Assembly: GCF_037975245.1 (NCBI RefSeq)
Contig: NC_092568.1
Location: 16,573,001 to 16,637,000, forward strand
Length of the DNA: 64,000 nt
DNA from: Apostichopus japonicus
Taxonomy: Eukaryota > Echinodermata > Holothuroidea > Aspidochirotida > Stichopodidae
Direction of reading: 5' to 3'
The notes beneath the pieces are model-generated. The model was not told the origin of the DNA. It ran no database searches and worked only from the letters and a program-made list of their open reading frames with translations. Numbering within the stretch: the first letter of the stretch is position 1; each line of letters opens with the position of its first letter. The position numbers and the translations under genes are program-made. This document shows positions 49,434 to 64,000 of this stretch, piece by piece.

Positions 49434-51131
49434 TTTATGTTACGCGCCTCTCGGTAACTCACCTCGAAATCACATGAAAACTCCCGATAACATGAATAAT
49501 GTATGCATTCCGTATCACAAATTCCAGTATTTTAATGTCTATCACAAAAGAACCCTTTTATTTGGACCCTTCAATTACAATTTGATGTAATAGGCCTATA
49601 TTTAAATTAAATAAATTATATTTTGAAATAACAAAACTGCACTCAGTGTTTAAAGGAAAATGTGCATTGTTGATGTTCTAACACATTATACGGAGGAGGA
49701 GGGAGAGGAAGGGGGCGGGGGCTTTTCGCCGCTGCTGCATGTAACCCTAGGTTGGTACGGTCACATTAACACGGTTAAGCACCTATTCAACGACCGATAT
49801 AACTGCTGTAAATAAGTACATCCAAATAATATTGATCCGATTGCTAATTATTTGACAACAGTAGTTTAACTAAGTCAAGCCTTACTGCAGAGCTTTCAAG
49901 TGGTCTTTCAAGATGTATGTACTACAGATTTCATCCAGGAAATTAAATAAGAGGGTATATTTCTACGAGATCCACGCATACTTTTTTTACCATAGAAATA
50001 CGGGTCACAAAAATACGTTGGTAAATGAAGTAATCTTAGTAACCAGTAAAGCATACCACAGTGTCTTCATTTGCCAGTATATTTAATGACCGAATCTACT
50101 GCGGTCTTATTTGTTAATAATAATCATAACCTCAGTGGAACAACGTTTGTACTTGCTAATGATTTTTTTGTTATTATCACGTGGGATCGCACAACGGAAC
50201 TCAGTGTTTACGAAGAGTTGATAGCGCAGTGATTTAATGAGCTACGAACATAAAATATATAAAACTTGCATATATGCTGTCGTATTTTGTGGCACTTGGA
50301 TTGGGAAGAAAGCGCCTTTTCCAACATATTATGTAATGTTTTCCGGTGTTGTTTGCAATTTGCAAGTATGCCAAGTTTCCAATTATATTTAAGTTGATTG
50401 CCTATAGTAATCTCTCTCGTTAATTAACGTCGCACTGATCTACTTTGTAGTTTTGACCTTGCCAAAAAAGGGGGGAAACTGGAGATTTTGAAATTGCTTC
50501 ACCTCAAGTATAAATAAACGGTTTATTGTGTTACTTTTATATATATATATATATTAATATATATACAATATTATTATCCGTGCTTGCGAAATTTCTCGTT
50601 ACAGTGCATACTCGTCATAAACGTTCCGTCTCGTACAATGATACATCACATTGTTTCAAGTTGTGGATTTACCTTATTGCCTTTCGAGGAATGCCGAACT
50701 TAGATTACTTCCTCCAGGAAGATAGGCTCAGGAAGTTATTTCCAAATACCGTCGACAAAACTGCTACAAAAGGGAAAGCAATCCCCTATATCAGAAGCAA
50801 AACCATACTTCACTTACTAACTGTAGTCAGCGTTGTTCCGTAAATGTTACGAGTGAACTTGACGGTTGTTATTTTACAAGAGGGACCTTCACCGAGTGAA
50901 CTGATAATATTATAAGAGACAGACAGAGAGTTCATTTTATTGAGGATATGGCTTACGCGATCCTTTCATTTTCATAGTTTGTTTTTTTGAAGTTTCAAGT
51001 TGAGTGTAAATCATCCAGTCTGATGAATAGACTTCATCATCTGCAGGTGTTTTCAGTGTATGTTTATATGTATCCATGACGCAGCCAATTAATACTGCAG
51101 TGTGGGTTGTAAAACAGTTAGCATAACAAAG
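49434..51131. other. 5' flank of the first K2P gene, nothing recognised
   Basis: AT-rich, with a short TA run near 50540-50556. No exon with a reliable link to the channel gene could be identified. A non-coding first exon is possible. Confidence 0.4.
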
Positions 51132-53613
<2,482 letters not shown>

Positions 53614-54519
53614 ATGCGGCAGTGAAATATCACCAATATAGCCACGTTAATAGATCAAGGGCAAGATTCATATTTCTTTCCAAAGCCTGAGGATTTCATA
53701 AGTTGAAGTTTAATGCAGCACATGTGTTTGCAAGTTGGAAGGCTGGTAATCTTTTTCAAGTTACAATCCAACATGCTTGGAGTGCAATTCGTCAGTTTAC
53801 CTATAGGCCTATATGTAGTGTTGCGTTGGAATGCGACTCTGTCATGTTATAATTGCACATAATTAGTTTAATGATTAACTATAACATGGTTAATTTGTGT
53901 GATCTAAACTAAAAGACTAATGTAGCGTTTACTGCGATACAAAACGATATTGCATCTCACGAAATCAATTTTAAGTGTGAATTGGTTTATTTGAATGAAG
54001 ATCGTGCCATACTGCAATGTCCATGGTACAACTTAGTTGAAGTGAGAGGGTGTGAGGGGGTCTGAAGGCGAGGGGTAGCTGAGGTAGAGGGGCAGAGTTT
54101 GCTTTCTGAAAGGAAGGGCAGGAGTGCGGTTTGTTTCATGTTCCAAACTTAACTTGCCAATGTCCTGTATTATTAGTCTTAAAAAGCTGACTGAAGAAAC
54201 AGCTTTGGTGTCTTTCATGGGTCTTTTTTCTTGAAAAAGAGAGCAACTACCGGTAAATAAAATAAATTCATGTTGATTGTTACCGATTTCGGTTGCCGAA
54301 CAATGTAAACGTGCAATAGGCCTGCTGTCCGATATGTTGTCTTAGCAATCTCACTTTCAAGTGTGTAAATATAAACCATATAGGCCTAGGTTATACGTGT
54401 TCATGTAAAAATGGTTTTTCCTTGAAATAAATATGTATATATACAACAACGTATTATATAAGAATGATTTTTGCATTATGATCTAGAAGGAATATGTAAA
54501 TAGAAGAAAATTGCTTTAA
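53614..54519. other. 3' flank of K2P-1
   Basis: No gene seen. AATAAA-type hexamers near 54255 and 54426 may end the transcript. Confidence 0.4.
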
Positions 54520-54881
54520 AGGCATTGAAGACTCGCCCCAAACCGCGTGCCGCCCTTCGAAAAAAAAAAGTTAACTTACAGTTGCTTGCAAGTGAAGTTT
54601 CTTTCTTGTCGCTACAAAATGCAGACAGTAATGAAACGTGATACCTTGTTATCTTTATCTGGACCTGAGATTTCCATCGCTGCTATATACGCTGTGTTGT
54701 GGGTATTGACCGTAGCTGCATGTATTGACTGTACACTAGTGTCTAATTACCGACGGTAGCAAGCGGTGTGTGTGTATTTTCTGGGATCGATGGTGGTGTC
54801 TAACACTTCTGTTACACCTCATTCGAAACTAGGTCAGATTACCGGCATCCGAGTTTCTTTGTGCGCGAGTCTTCACTCCCT
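54520..54881. mobile_element. piggyBac-like MITE, second copy (inverted relative to 8367-8738)
   Basis: 362 bp flanked by TTAA (54516-54519 and 54882-54885). Terminal inverted repeats AGGCATTGAAGACTCG / CGAGTCTTCACTCCCT. The inner sequence is the reverse complement of the RTF1 intron 1 copy (AATGAAACGTGATACCTTGT, CTGGGATCGATGGTGGTGTC). Non-coding. Confidence 0.75.
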
Positions 54882-55573
54882 TTAAGAGATATTTGTACGA
54901 AAACATGTAGTGCTACCGACCGGATGGTAGGGAAGCGTGTCGCCTGCTACATCCATTGGGAACAGGGGAGGGGATTGTTCAATATCGGATACTCACTTTT
55001 ATATGCCTTTGAGATACTACACTTGAAACTTTATATTGAAACAATATTGCGTATATGAATTATAGTTTAATCTTCTATTGTTTTGTTGTTTGTTATCTAT
55101 GGGTTTCTTCATGTGTTTATCAGCCAAACGAGGATTGCGTCGTTCCAGGCCAATGCTATTCAATTGCACGTGGACATCCATGTATCCAGTAAAATGACAT
55201 GTTCAGTCGAAGAAAAGCTGTACGTGCAGCACTCGGCCTATGCCTATATCCACGCAGTGAACATAACTGTCTATACACTTTTTGATAATATGCCAATATA
55301 TAGGCTACACCGATGTTCTTACTAACAATCATGGAAGCTTTTAGCGTGGCAAACAGTGTTTACATATATATGGATGCCCTCTTACTGCAATCGCAATGGT
55401 GACTATACATATGCGGTGACAACGATATCTATACGTTTTGAGAATGGCAACCAAGGTAAAGCTTGTATGGGTACGAAACCCAACACAACATAATCCCCTC
55501 AACTCCAGTGGCCTCTTACAATAAACTGTCTGTCATAATGACTGGACGGTTACGTCAAGTGAAGTATCTCGAG

Positions 55574-55773
55574 CAGGCGCGTAGCCAGGAATTTGCCAAG
55601 GGAGGGGCGAAACTGTAAATTCGGCATTGCAAACTATCTAAGCGTAGCGCCACCATGTTGGCGCGAAGCGTACAAGAAAATGTTGGCTGAAAATGCCTCC
55701 CAGATTGCTGGAAAATTCCTCAAGGGGGGGGGGGTGGCTGCCCCCTTCGCCCCCCCCCTTGGCTACGCGCCTG
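55574..55773. mobile_element. hAT-like MITE
   Basis: 200 bp with ends CAGGCGCGTAGCC / GGCTACGCGCCTG and perfect 8-bp target duplications ATCTCGAG on both sides. Same family as 47827-48117, inverted. G run then C run near the right end. Confidence 0.85.
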
Positions 55774-57677
55774 ATCTCGAGTGTCGAGTACCTTCGAATG
55801 GAACAGATACTACAAGTCTTGATCTAAGTTAAATAGTGGTTGAGAAGCTGACTATATTCATACTGACTAAAGTCAGAACTTGAAACTTTTCACATACATG
55901 AGTAAACCAAATCCAAATGTTTGACATCAAGTGAGCAGTGAGCAGCTTGAATATATAGTTTTCATTCCTTATCGGTATACCAAGATGTATTGCACAATGA
56001 ATTTTCTAATATACAATAAAAGGTCAATAAATTCCTTTACTTATAGTTAAACGTGCATGATATATTTCACATATTACTGGAATGCAGTTAATGGTTTAGC
56101 GGCATTCAGTACAAGAACTGCCTCGCGGTTCATTTGATTAACAATTGTCATTGAAGGCAAATCCACAACAAATGTGGAATTCCAATCACTGTGTAATCTC
56201 CAAGTTGCATCCATGAGTAGAACAGGAATTTAATGATGTCACTCATATCTCTCCATGACAATACACATGGGCCACTGTATCTGTCCATGCCTATATGTTA
56301 TCGGTTCATGCAAGTTATACAAAGTAGGAGAAGTTAACTTGAAAAGACGTTTCGTTTTTGCTCCGGAGTGACATTTACTATAAAACTTGACAGCATATAT
56401 TACGCGTAATTTGAAGAGGGTTATTATTGAACTACAGGGCCTACATGTTTCTTCAGGATTAACAATCAAGTCGTTACGAGAATATTTTCAAACAATCCGC
56501 CATTATGAACGTTGATTTGAACAGCGAACAAGTTTTGTCATCGTGATTTGAGATTGTTGAAAGTTCAGCGAAAGCTTTTGAAGGTAAGGAGAACTACTGT
56601 ATGATCAGAGTCATTTTCATCTCTGGATAAATCATAAATAGTTTATTTGAAAAGGTGCCCATATAGAAGTGTTAAATGTTTACTTCAACATGAATGTTGG
56701 GAAAAATCATAACATATATCCAGTGTGATTCAACATTTCAGAAAAACACATTTGCTGACTTAGATGTCAATAAGTTGCAGAAAATTCTCGAATTGATTGA
56801 CAATCGCTGAACCAAATTAACGAAATAAAATTTCATATAAAGCGCTTCTCATATACGTTTACGCAATCAATGTTCTGTGAAATATTAATTTACTGCGTCA
56901 ATGAGGAGTTGGGAATTTTGTATTGAAAGTATAATATTTTGGTTAATTCCCTGTCTGGTCAATTTGTTGATATACAATGGTGACTTATTTGGATCAGTCG
57001 TCATATTTCAAATTGGTATATTGTCATATTGTTAAAATTTTGCGAATATAATCAGATTCGTATTTATGACCAGTTTGGCATATTTTTCTAGGAAATTCTT
57101 GAATACTCGCTTCTAAAGCTATATATAACAAGTCATCAAGTTACCATTTTGATGTATTGTTCTAATCTAATGAAAGTTGTCATGTAATCGGTTTGTCCTT
57201 TTACTTGAATTACTCACAAATTGAATGTCAATATATACTGTAACATTTTGTTGCAGATGTCTTCCCATACTATACGCTATATCGGAAGTAACAACTATAC
57301 ATGATAACAAATGCTTTATATCATTACATAATGATGGATGCTTGTGGCAGGGAGACCAGTGTATTCCCCCGCTATTATACTGAGAGTCACTAAAGAATCC
57401 CCCCCCCCCTCACTTCACACACGCGTTTTGAACTATGCTGCATGGAGTCCTTAATTTAATGAAAGTTCACTAAAGAACTATTTTGGTGGCTTAATGATTC
57501 ATTAATAATCTGCACTCCCACAAACAGACAATACCAGACAGTCAAATGATCTTTCTGTTTCACATGATATTTCCCATTTCCCGCAAGTCGTCAAGTTGAC
57601 TTGTTTTATCGAATCTTCAATATAATGTCAAAATTGCAATTTATGTAGAACCTACTTGATAAAAAATGACAATTTTA
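55774..57677. other. Spacer between K2P genes, nothing recognised
   Basis: AT-rich; a C run near 57400. No supported exon on either strand. Confidence 0.45.
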
Positions 57678-58037
57678 CAGTGGCGTAGGAAGGTACTTTT
57701 GAGTGGGGGGGGGGGCTGAAGACTGACGGCCGGCCTGGGGGAGGGGTCTAAGGGGAGGGGGTGTCCCCCTCCCCTTTGGAATTCTTTTGCATTTCCAGGT
57801 GGCCTCAGATGCAATTTGGTGCAATATAGCACACTTCAACACCCACTCCATTTTGTAAATAATTTTGCATTTTCACCTGGCCTTAGATGCAATTTGGTGC
57901 TCCAAATGAGATTTTTTTCTCATTTGGAAATGAAAAAGGGGTTTTCTGACTTGCGAAGCGGGGGGGCGGAATGATACTTCCGCCCCTCCACTGGGGGCTG
58001 GCGTCCCCTAGCCCCCCCCCCGGTTCCTACGCCCTTG
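57678..58037. mobile_element. hAT-like MITE
   Basis: 360 bp with ends CAGTGGCGTAGGAA / TTCCTACGCCCTTG and perfect 8-bp target duplications CAATTTTA (57670-57677 and 58038-58045). Strong subterminal G and C tracts. An internal motif TGGCCTCAGATGCAATTTGG is repeated with changes near 57799 and 57879. Confidence 0.85.
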
Positions 58038-58251
58038 CAATTTTATATAAAAGTAGCGGGGAAAAAAATCCTTTTTTTCAAGTAAAAGTCGAAGCATTTA
58101 AACATTAAAATCAAATCAGCATATACCGTATCCGACAATAGAAGGAAATCTTTCGAAAAACAAGTAAAAGCTTTGCAATGAAGTTTGCAATTGGTAGAAG
58201 TTGTGGAAATTTCGATACAAATATTGGAAGTCTAATTAAGTTTCGATCTGT

Positions 58252-58254
<3 letters not shown>

Positions 58255-58291
<37 letters not shown>
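58255..58291. repeat. (TA)n microsatellite
   Basis: About 18 uninterrupted TA units. Confidence 0.95.
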
Positions 58292-58297
<6 letters not shown>

Positions 58298-59002
58298 ATG
58301 TAACATTCAAGACAAAGACATAAAGTAAGCTTGTTGTTGAAAATTCGGCAAAACAGTCGACATTTTGAGAGGAAATAGTTGAAACGTGTGTACAATCGTA
58401 GACCTTATTCCGAGGGAAGATCATAACTAAACCGACGTTGAATCGAACGGACGTACACTACGTTGTTCAGTTTTAACAGATCTTTCTTTTTCAATGCATT
58501 TTTGCTATACGTCAAAAGTGCGTGTTACGTGATATGTTTATAATAAAGTTATGTTGACATTCAGTCGCCGGATCTACTACTACAGTGAGTTATGTAACTG
58601 CATGCATATACCCTTACTTTTAGAAATTCACATATTTTCGCATTCTTCAAACCTTTTTAACATTACACCTCGAAGCGTACCTACATGTCACGTCACCAGC
58701 GTGGTATACTGAGCACAGAAGCGGGCTACGACAGGCAACTTAATTAATCATCAACTTAGCTCGCTGAAGTGGTACTCTTCGAATGACGTCACATTTTAAC
58801 TATAGTTCTATACTGTGTGAACACAGTACTGAATTATCAAAATTAAATAAAACTGTTAGCGAACTGCTTCTCCACATGAGAGCCTGTGTAATAGTTCATT
58901 AACTACCGTGTGGACACAGTACTGAATTATCAAAATTAAATAAAACTGTTAGCAAACTGCTTCTCCACTTGAGAGCCTGTGTAAGAGAATGTGTAAAGTA
59001 AG

Positions 59003-59045
59003 TTGGCCCGACGTTTCGATCCTATCAGGATCTTCTCCAGAGGCT
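59003..59045 (-). ncRNA. Hammerhead-ribozyme-like motif, copy E1
   Basis: Minus strand: AGCCT, CTGGAGA, A, GATCC-TGATA-GGATC, GAAA, CGTC, GGGCC. Stem II, GAAA, ACGT and the GTC cleavage triplet are present. CTGANGA has changed to CTGGAGA, so activity is doubtful. Confidence 0.6.
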
Positions 59046-59060
59046 AAATAAAAGGTCATT

Positions 59061-59104
59061 TAGCCTCTGAAGAAGATCCTGATAGGATCGAAACGCCAGG
59101 CCAA
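59061..59104 (+). ncRNA. Hammerhead-ribozyme-like motif, copy E2
   Basis: AGCCT, CTGAAGA, A, GATCC-TGATA-GGATC, GAAA, CGCC, AGGCC. Both core boxes and stems I and II are intact. The cleavage triplet reads GCC instead of GTC, which breaks the NUH rule. Confidence 0.6.
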
Positions 59105-59722
59105 CTTACTTGTACACATTATAATATTATCGTAATCAAAGGAGACTGTCTTGACGGTATGGAACTAATTTGTTCATGTTCCAAATGTCTAATATACGAG
59201 TTTCTTCGATGTTTTCTAAGACTAAAACGCCGTAGTTGATATATGTCTCTCCTTTTCAATAAGACAGACCTTAACATTCACATGTGCAGCGCCATCAAGG
59301 CCGGGTTAGGTCGGCCCCCGGGGACAATATTATATCAACGATCCTCCTCCCCTCCACCCCCTCCCTCAGTCTCCATAAATTCGCAATATGTTTAAGGACA
59401 TTTGGGAATTTGTCAGTAATTAAATTTTTCCTGAAGGTAATTATGAAATTGATAAAGTTTATAACCTGAAATGAACATTTACATCGATTCGTATGACTTC
59501 AATGATAAGGATCACAGTACTTGAGACACTGATTACATTAAAGTGCCTAAAGGTTTCCCTTTTGTGCAAACGGCATGGTGATCGAAGAAATTTAATCTTT
59601 TCATAAACGCTAGGGTGAGCTGTGCGGTCTATGTACAGCTCTGGTTGTAATACCGTACGTGCTTTATTATAATTGACATGTGATTCTCCTCTTATATTTT
59701 GTTGCATTGATTCAGTATAACG

Positions 59723-61518
59723 ATGCACTCAGAATCCGGCCAGCAAGAATCCTCTTTGAAACGAACGGCTTTATTGATGTTCCTGCTATTACTCTATCTG
59801 AACGTTGGGGCACTCGTATTTTCGACAATTGAACAGAGACAGCTGACTGAGAAACAAACCGCCTTCCTCGCGTATCTAGAATCTTTCATCGAACGCCACG
59901 ATTGCCTAAATTCATCTGAGCTGGATGATCTCCTTGCTGTCGTGGCACGTTCCTCAACATGTATCAGTAATCGAGACACCGCTGTCCAACATAGATGGAG
60001 TTTTACTAACTCACTCTTTTTCTCCACAACAGTTGTTACAACAATAGGTAAGAGTCGTATATGGACGATTGAAATTTTCAAAATCATTAAAAAAATCTTA
60101 CCATTTGCCCCAAAATTGTGGTGCCCGTGATGTTCACTTTTATGAAGATGCATTTTGTTTTTCACCTCCAAACTGCGTTACATCATCCGCCTGTCCCATT
60201 CCCCTCTCCCTGTTCAATTGGAAATGTTGGTGCCACCACTGGTTGAAATGTACTTTATGTTGTTTCGCCGTTAAAGCATGGAGCTATAAACAGAGTTAAA
60301 GAGACAGCAAACTTAGGATTCAACTCTGTAGGCCTATCGATGCAAGCATGGGCGCAGATTAGTCTTGGATAATGGTGGGGACGCGTGTCTGTTCTCTGAT
60401 ACTATCTAAGCGGAGCGCGACGATGGGTTCGCGCGTAGCATACAAGATTTTTTTGGGGGAAATATACCCTCTTACGCCGGAAATAACGCTTCCCAGATCC
60501 AAAGATGTTTCCAAGCTTCCTTAAGGTTTAGATCTCATGGCTTACAAATTTAATTTGGGGAAAAACATGGGCGCCTGCAGAAAAAAATATCAGGGGACAA
60601 ATAATCCAAGTAGACTTTTGTATACCATGGGTCTGTGGTCCTTTCCCAGAAAACAATTATAGACTGCCCAAATGCGGATAAATATAATAAAATGAGAACT
60701 GCTGCAGGTCAATTGCACAATACTGGATCAAACTGCGCCAAAGTTAAATACAGGGGAAATTTAAATGCAACGTTTGGTCAACTTAGACAAATTGGTGGGG
60801 ACTGTGTATATCATGTCCCCACCACTGAAAACAAATTGGTGGGGACGCGTCCCGCTGTCCCCACCTGGATCTGCGCCCATGGATGCAAGTAGGCCTACGT
60901 TAATTCTTCATGAAAATTGAAAGTATAGGCATGGTAATGAGATGGATAAGTCAAGTTCCTAATCGTTTTCATTTTGAAATTATTTATCCAGGTTACGGTC
61001 GATCCGCCCCTGAAACGAGACTCGGAATGAATCTCTGCGTCGTATATGCCATGTTTGGTATCCCTTTGACGGTGTGCTTGCTGGGCAAAATAGGTGATAT
61101 TTTCAAACAAAATACAATCTACTTAGCCGGACGAATACATTCCTTGACAATGCTTCTCACCGGGAGTAAGCGATTCACGTGGATACTCACGTGGATCATT
61201 ATAATGTTAGGGGTGTATGTCCTTATTATCGGAGTCCCATCGCTTCTGTTTGCGTACATGGAAGATTGGAGTTATGAAGAGGCTCATTACTTTTGTTTCA
61301 TTTCATTGACAACTATCGGATTCGGCGATAGAGTAGCGACGACTAAAACCGGCCAGAATCGGTACGCAGACCCTACCGTCTATATCCTGTATACACTCTT
61401 CACTGTGTTCTATTACATCTTTGGACTATCGGTACTAGCCATTCTTCTAAATTTATTTCAAAATGGTGACCGAATCCTGGAAGCGTCCGGTGTGCCATTT
61501 TTCGGGCAAAGCATCTAA
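59723..61518 (+). CDS. Two-pore-domain potassium channel (K2P), paralog 2
   Basis: Exons 59723-60047 and 60992-61518 encode 283 residues. TM1 is ~14-36 (LLMFLLLLYLNVGALVF). The cap has the conserved Cys (ERHDC) and an NSS sequon. Pore 1 ends in TTIGYG (106-111), split by the only intron at the same Gly codon and phase as in paralog 1. TM2 is ~121-143 (GIPLTVCLLGKIG), TM3 ~173-197, pore 2 TTIGFGD (215-221), TM4 ~240-262 (YYIFGLSVLAILLN). The C-terminal tail is very short. Arg again follows GYG (R112). Shared stretches with paralog 1 include W-S-Y-(Q/E)-(D/E)-AHYFCFI. The 5.7-kb spacing, same strand and shared intron show a local duplication. Probably a leak K+ channel. The ATG is the first in frame before TM1. 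Confidence 0.92.
60347..60881. mobile_element. hAT-like MITE in the K2P-2 intron
   Basis: 535 bp with ends CATGGGCGCAGAT / ATCTGCGCCCATG and perfect 8-bp target duplications GATGCAAG (60339-60346 and 60882-60889). GGTGGGGACGCGT motifs near both ends. Non-coding. It forms more than half of the 944-base intron. Confidence 0.85.
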
Positions 61519-64000
61519 TTCTATAACCACTTCTAGAAGAAGACCATCTGATGGCACTGGCACTAATCGCTTGGACGAATAGGTCAAGTTGGAATTGAGA
61601 GATGCACAAAAGTTGAGTGTCTATTAGAGCTAAGAGATGACCTCCGAGGGGGGGGGGGGCGAGGAGTGAGGACACCATATTTTAAAGGTGCTCTCATCTT
61701 GTTCAGAGCCGTGAACCACAAAGAGCATCGTTCCTGGATATCTAAAACTTGTCATAAATTTTAATAAGGGAATGGCTGGTACAGTAAATGAAGGTAAATC
61801 ATAGGCATAGGAATGGGGTATAAAGTGGCAATTAAGTTCCCCACCCTAACTTTGAAAAATAGGAGTGGTAGTAGATTACGTTTCTGTTATAATTATTTTT
61901 TAATAATTGGGATAAGATGTTGACATTTTCTGGCCACCTACGTATCTACAATCCTAAACTTCATCTGGGAAATCCCAAATCAAACACCAGCTTCTCTACA
62001 CTTTTGTGGTAGCTTCCGATGTCATTGCAATGTGATCAAAAGAGGAGATTGGTAGAACTGGTGTGGACTTATGATTCTTACATGACCATGGAAAAAAAAT
62101 TGAATGAAGCCTTTCCAGGAAACTATTGGGTTGACACTTGATAAGTTTAAAGAGGGCATATTTACCTAAATATGTGTTATACTACGTCGTATGAGCAAAT
62201 ATTTATGGATGTAACTAATAAATATGTGGCTGCTTAAGTTATACAAAGGTATGCTGCACTTCTTTATAAATGTGAAAAAGCATTTTCCAAAGAAGGTACC
62301 CACTCAGCATCCTGCAATGTGATACAAATTCCCCCCTCCCCCCCTCCCCAAGGCAACAACTTGTTTGCTATGACCATGTTCCCATAACTATAATGTGGAG
62401 CAGATTCACAGCAAATGTACATCAACACCAGCGGCTATTAAGCCACAACTACTGTGGAATGTATTCCATGTAATGTTCTATGCCTTCAAGACTACCACAC
62501 TTTGCAAAACAAGGGAAAGGGAAGGGTGGGGGTGGGAGGGGGCGCTAAGAGGGGTTTCTCTGTTAACTTAGGGCTGGGTAGCTCTGTCACCATAAGAGGA
62601 CATGACTTTTATGTCTAACAGTTTGTATCCAAGTTAGCCAAATGTCAAGTTCATACTTCCAGAATTAATTGTTTACAGGTTCTTGTTTTGCTATTAAATT
62701 AATACCTTATTTCACTTCAGAAAAGAATCCAAATAAACAAGAAACATAAAAAGTTCAGTATAACAGTGTATTTTTAATTTCCTAGTGTCTTGATCACTGC
62801 ATACACTTTCAAACATTACTGCCAACAATTGGATATCCATAGCAATTTTGTCACTAGAAGTCTCGGTACAAGGTAACACACAGCACCATTCATTTCTCAT
62901 CACATAGCAACTTAACTTGCGATCAATTGGAGAGCATATTACAAACGTTTCTGAACAACTTGGAGGAGGCTGGATGCAAACAATGATGTCTTGTAACATA
63001 TTATTATAGGTTCCCTTTATTACATAGTCTGCTAAGGCCCACAACAAGCACATTTAAAATTTTGTACCTATATTACATCTGATTATAATGTGGAACCTAA
63101 AGCCCTCCAGCTACCATGTATTGACTTGTAGATGGTTATTTGACTGGTTGGCTGAAATTATCAGGGCAGTAAATATTCATCATGAATGGAAGGATAGTGA
63201 CAAAATATTTACCTAATCGTCCATTTGCCAGGCAGAGATATATATGGTAGATTTTGAACCTTTTATTTAGTGGCATAATCACTACAATAGTCTACAAGTT
63301 CAGAAACTCATGAATTTAAAACATTTTCAAGTATCTTTCAGTAATAAAACAAACAAGATAACCGAGCATGTAACACGAAACCAGCAAAGAGAGGCAAGCA
63401 CCATCTCTTACAGAATGAGTGCCACTAAACAGATACAAGGGTCTATCATGACATTGTATGCCAAGTTCCCATGGCAACTGCACTTGTTCATCCACTACAA
63501 TTACTTTCAAGGACACTCACCAAACTTTTGGAATGATTTCGGTCTCCAAATTTCAGTTTCTATCAAAAGCACTGCATATGACCTTTGATATCTGTATTAG
63601 GGCCAAATTTTTAGAATGCTAATATTGCATAACCTTGTCAAGAGGTCATTTTCAAAACAGTTTTAACAAACAAAACAACAACTTTAATATTGGGACATAT
63701 TAATGAGACCTGAACATTAATGTGAACATCTAACAGCCAGAGGCAGCAAAAGTCTAAAAATTGATCAACAAGTGATCAATTTTGGTGTTTCTAGCATGTT
63801 GTTTTTATTTTAGGGGGGGGGGGCAGGGCTATTTACCACCTGTTTAGTTTTAGTTTTAAATGACACTTTGTTAAAGGGAGGAAAGTTAATCATTGACAAA
63901 CCTAGAATAATGTCTAGTTAGAGACTGCTGTAATATTTGTAACAATTTTACGATTGACCCTAGCGTAAAAGGATTTATAAAATGGACATTTCAGTTCAAT
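61519..64000. other. 3' flank of K2P-2 and end of window, no gene supported
   Basis: AT-rich with short G runs (near 61651 and 63814). A 113-codon open frame on the minus strand (62712-63053) lacks clear splice borders and a recognisable family, so it is not called. Confidence 0.45.

Larger units (their letters stand above)
58815..59116. mobile_element. Ribozyme-bearing dispersed repeat, copy E, with fold-back
   Basis: The family head (AATTAAATAAAACTGTTAGC) is present twice in a 93-bp tandem duplication (58828 and 58921). The second leads to a minus-strand motif (59003-59045), a 15-base spacer, and a plus-strand motif (59061-59104) that is its inverted repeat. There is no GA-rich body here. 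Confidence 0.75.

Noticed and set aside
50526-50843. 105-codon open frame upstream of K2P-1
   Set aside because: Starts in a TA microsatellite, with no known family and no frame link to the channel exon.
51102-51131. Earlier start for K2P-1 at a GTG in the same frame
   Set aside because: Not an ATG. The ATG at 51132 gives a normal short N-terminus before TM1.
59283-59330. GC-rich stretch as another hAT-like end
   Set aside because: No matching inverted end or 8-bp duplication found.
62712-63053. 113-codon open frame on the minus strand
   Set aside because: No recognisable domain, no clear acceptor or donor, and a length that can occur by chance in this DNA. It could be a terminal exon of a gene beyond the window, but nothing supports that.

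Overview
The window looks like nuclear DNA of a marine invertebrate animal. Genes are split by many introns with GT-AG borders, the DNA is AT-rich, and introns are full of microsatellites, minisatellites and short transposons. Motifs such as AGGCCTA near likely promoters, and a LINE tail of the L2/CR1 type, suggest an invertebrate deuterostome. An echinoderm, perhaps a sea cucumber, is my best guess, but this is a general impression and not proven.

Layout. (1) 1-5025, plus strand: the 3' part of an unrecognised gene for a single-pass membrane protein with a long Ser/Asp/Glu-rich tail built of internal repeats. (2) 5.0-8.0 kb: mostly empty, with a LINE that has lost its reverse transcriptase. 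(3) 8079-30418, plus strand: a complete 17-exon RTF1 gene (PAF1 complex, transcription elongation). I could join all 17 exons in frame to a 684-residue protein. Its introns carry an unusual load of tandem duplications, including a 29-copy array of the end of exon 6 with its 5' splice site. (4) 30.5-38.1 kb: a 26-bp minisatellite and convergent 3' ends. (5) 38097-45424, minus strand: a 10-exon gene for a 515-residue leucine-rich-repeat protein with an N-terminal membrane helix, a Cys-rich module and a C-terminal Cys module like that of LRRC58. (6) 45.5-51.1 kb: intergenic, with ribozyme-bearing repeats and nested hAT-like MITEs. (7) 51132-53613 and 59723-61518, plus strand: two tandem, paralogous two-pore-domain potassium (K2P) channel genes, each split by one intron inside the GYG filter codon. 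(8) 61.5-64 kb: no supported gene.

The most notable non-gene content is as follows. (a) A dispersed repeat family carries a hammerhead-ribozyme-like core, with at least five recognisable copies plus one remnant, in places as inverted pairs. (b) Three independent tandem duplications span an exon end and its donor splice site, two of them in RTF1. (c) A cohort of hAT-like MITEs has perfect or near-perfect 8-bp target duplications and G/C-tract termini, one inserted inside another. (d) Two copies of a piggyBac-like MITE are flanked by TTAA.

The genes are functionally unrelated (transcription elongation, an LRR membrane protein, ion channels), apart from the K2P pair, which arose by local duplication.
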